Assembly (NCBI RefSeq): GCF_900108065.1 | Contig: NZ_FNVQ01000001.1 | Span: forward strand, 62,001 to 126,000 | Source of the DNA: Marinobacterium lutimaris | GTDB lineage: Bacteria > Pseudomonadota > Gammaproteobacteria > Pseudomonadales > Balneatricaceae | Length of the DNA: 64,000 nucleotides | Direction: 5' to 3' | Shown: piece after piece, positions 63,627 through 64,000 of the stretch | How the letters are laid out: the number at the start of each line of letters is the position of its first letter | Numbering within the stretch: the first letter of the stretch is position 1 | Translations under genes and position numbers: made by a program | Notes under the pieces: model-generated | What the model saw: only the letters and a program-made list of their open reading frames with translations | Databases searched by the model: none | Told to the model about the DNA's origin: nothing

Positions 63627-64000
63627 ATGAAAACTTACCCACGCAGTTTTTCCCACATTGGTTTGTCCGTTACCGATCTGGATGCAGCCGTAAAATTCTA
63701 CACCGAGGTGATGGGCTGGTATCTCATTATGCCGCCAACCACAATTAGCGAAGATGACAGCGCCATCGGTGTCATGTGTACCGATGTATTCGGTGCAGGC
63801 TGGGACTCTTTCCGTATTGCCCATTTATCGACTGGCGATCGGGTTGGTGTAGAAATTTTCGAGTTCAAAAACGCTGAGAAACCCGAAAATAATTTTGAGT
63901 ACTGGAAAACCAGCGTCTTTCACTTCTGTGTACAGGACCCGGATGTTGAAGGCTTGGCGGCCAAGATCGTCGCGGCCGGTGGCAAGCAGCGTATGCCTGT
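63627..64000 (+). CDS. VOC (glyoxalase/bleomycin) family protein, partial
   Basis: The coding frame starts at ATG 63627, preceded by AGGAG (63611-63615), and stays open to the window end (124 residues). It begins MKTYPRSFSHIGLSVTDLDA, then AVKFYTEVMGWYLIMPP, the typical VOC beta-alpha-beta start with the metal His (SHIGLSV). FHFCVQDPDVEGLAAKI starts the second module. Such enzymes are metal-dependent lyases, dioxygenases or resistance proteins; the substrate cannot be told. Controlled probably by the divergent LysR. Confidence 0.85.
   Translation, partial: MKTYPRSFSHIGLSVTDLDAAVKFYTEVMGWYLIMPPTTISEDDSAIGVMCTDVFGAGWDSFRIAHLSTGDRVGVEIFEFKNAEKPENNFEYWKTSVFHFCVQDPDVEGLAAKIVAAGGKQRMP

Overview
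The window reads as chromosomal DNA of a moderately GC-rich marine gammaproteobacterium. The gene content suggests an Oceanospirillales/Pseudomonas-like organism: an MksFEB condensin, a four-gene ExbB-ExbD-ExbD-TonB operon, a BCCT betaine transporter, a full glyA-soxBDAG-purU sarcosine operon, a DUF294/DnaQ pair and an Azotobacter-like NifF flavodoxin. This placement is inference from gene content, not a phylogeny. I see no rRNA or tRNA gene, no CRISPR array, no phage and no intact insertion sequence.

Layout. 0-6 kb: the 3' end of a TPR protein, then four genes on the + strand for cell-envelope proteins (secreted HAD phosphatase fused to a META domain, outer-membrane transporter-like barrel, BamA/Omp85-like barrel, PLD-type lipoprotein), with a 14-bp tandem repeat array and a REP-like element between genes. 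6-10.5 kb (- strand): modE-modA-modB-modC and a NifF-type flavodoxin, with a repeated ModE-like half-site upstream. 10.5-16.3 kb: mksF-mksE-mksB. 16.3-19.7 kb: two unknown proteins, a DUF3422 membrane protein, BolA and an acyl-CoA thioesterase. 19.7-22.6 kb: a Fur-boxed exbB-exbD1-exbD2-tonB operon, in which the second ExbD lacks the channel aspartate. 22.6-29.6 kb: a DnaQ-like exonuclease with a cNMP/CBS/DUF294 protein, a BCCT transporter, a LysE exporter and a pirin. 29.9-33.8 kb: an amidohydrolase, a 2OG-Fe oxygenase, an unknown protein and SfsA. 34-42.7 kb: glyA-soxB-soxD-soxA-soxG-purU, which turns sarcosine into glycine and serine while handling the C1 unit, then a PEP-mutase/oxaloacetate decarboxylase-family enzyme.

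42.7-64 kb is the accessory half. It holds an A+T-rich TrmK-like methyltransferase, a carboxymuconolactone-decarboxylase-like protein, an EamA permease, a tctCBA tripartite carboxylate importer followed by a shikimate-dehydrogenase homologue under a divergent LysR, and then the most interesting cassette: an AraC regulator, a glutamine-synthetase-III/GmaS-like ligase, a PhyH-type 2OG-Fe dioxygenase and a class-I amidotransferase. The last three are tightly coupled and look like a gamma-glutamyl tag / oxidise / release pathway for an amine. The right end carries a Tat-exported dienelactone hydrolase, an O-methyltransferase, PfpI/DJ-1, SRPBCC, isochorismatase and VOC proteins, and four regulators including a LysR gene frameshifted in a C7 run. 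Several intergenic regions hold clear inverted or direct repeats that look like operators; they are listed individually.
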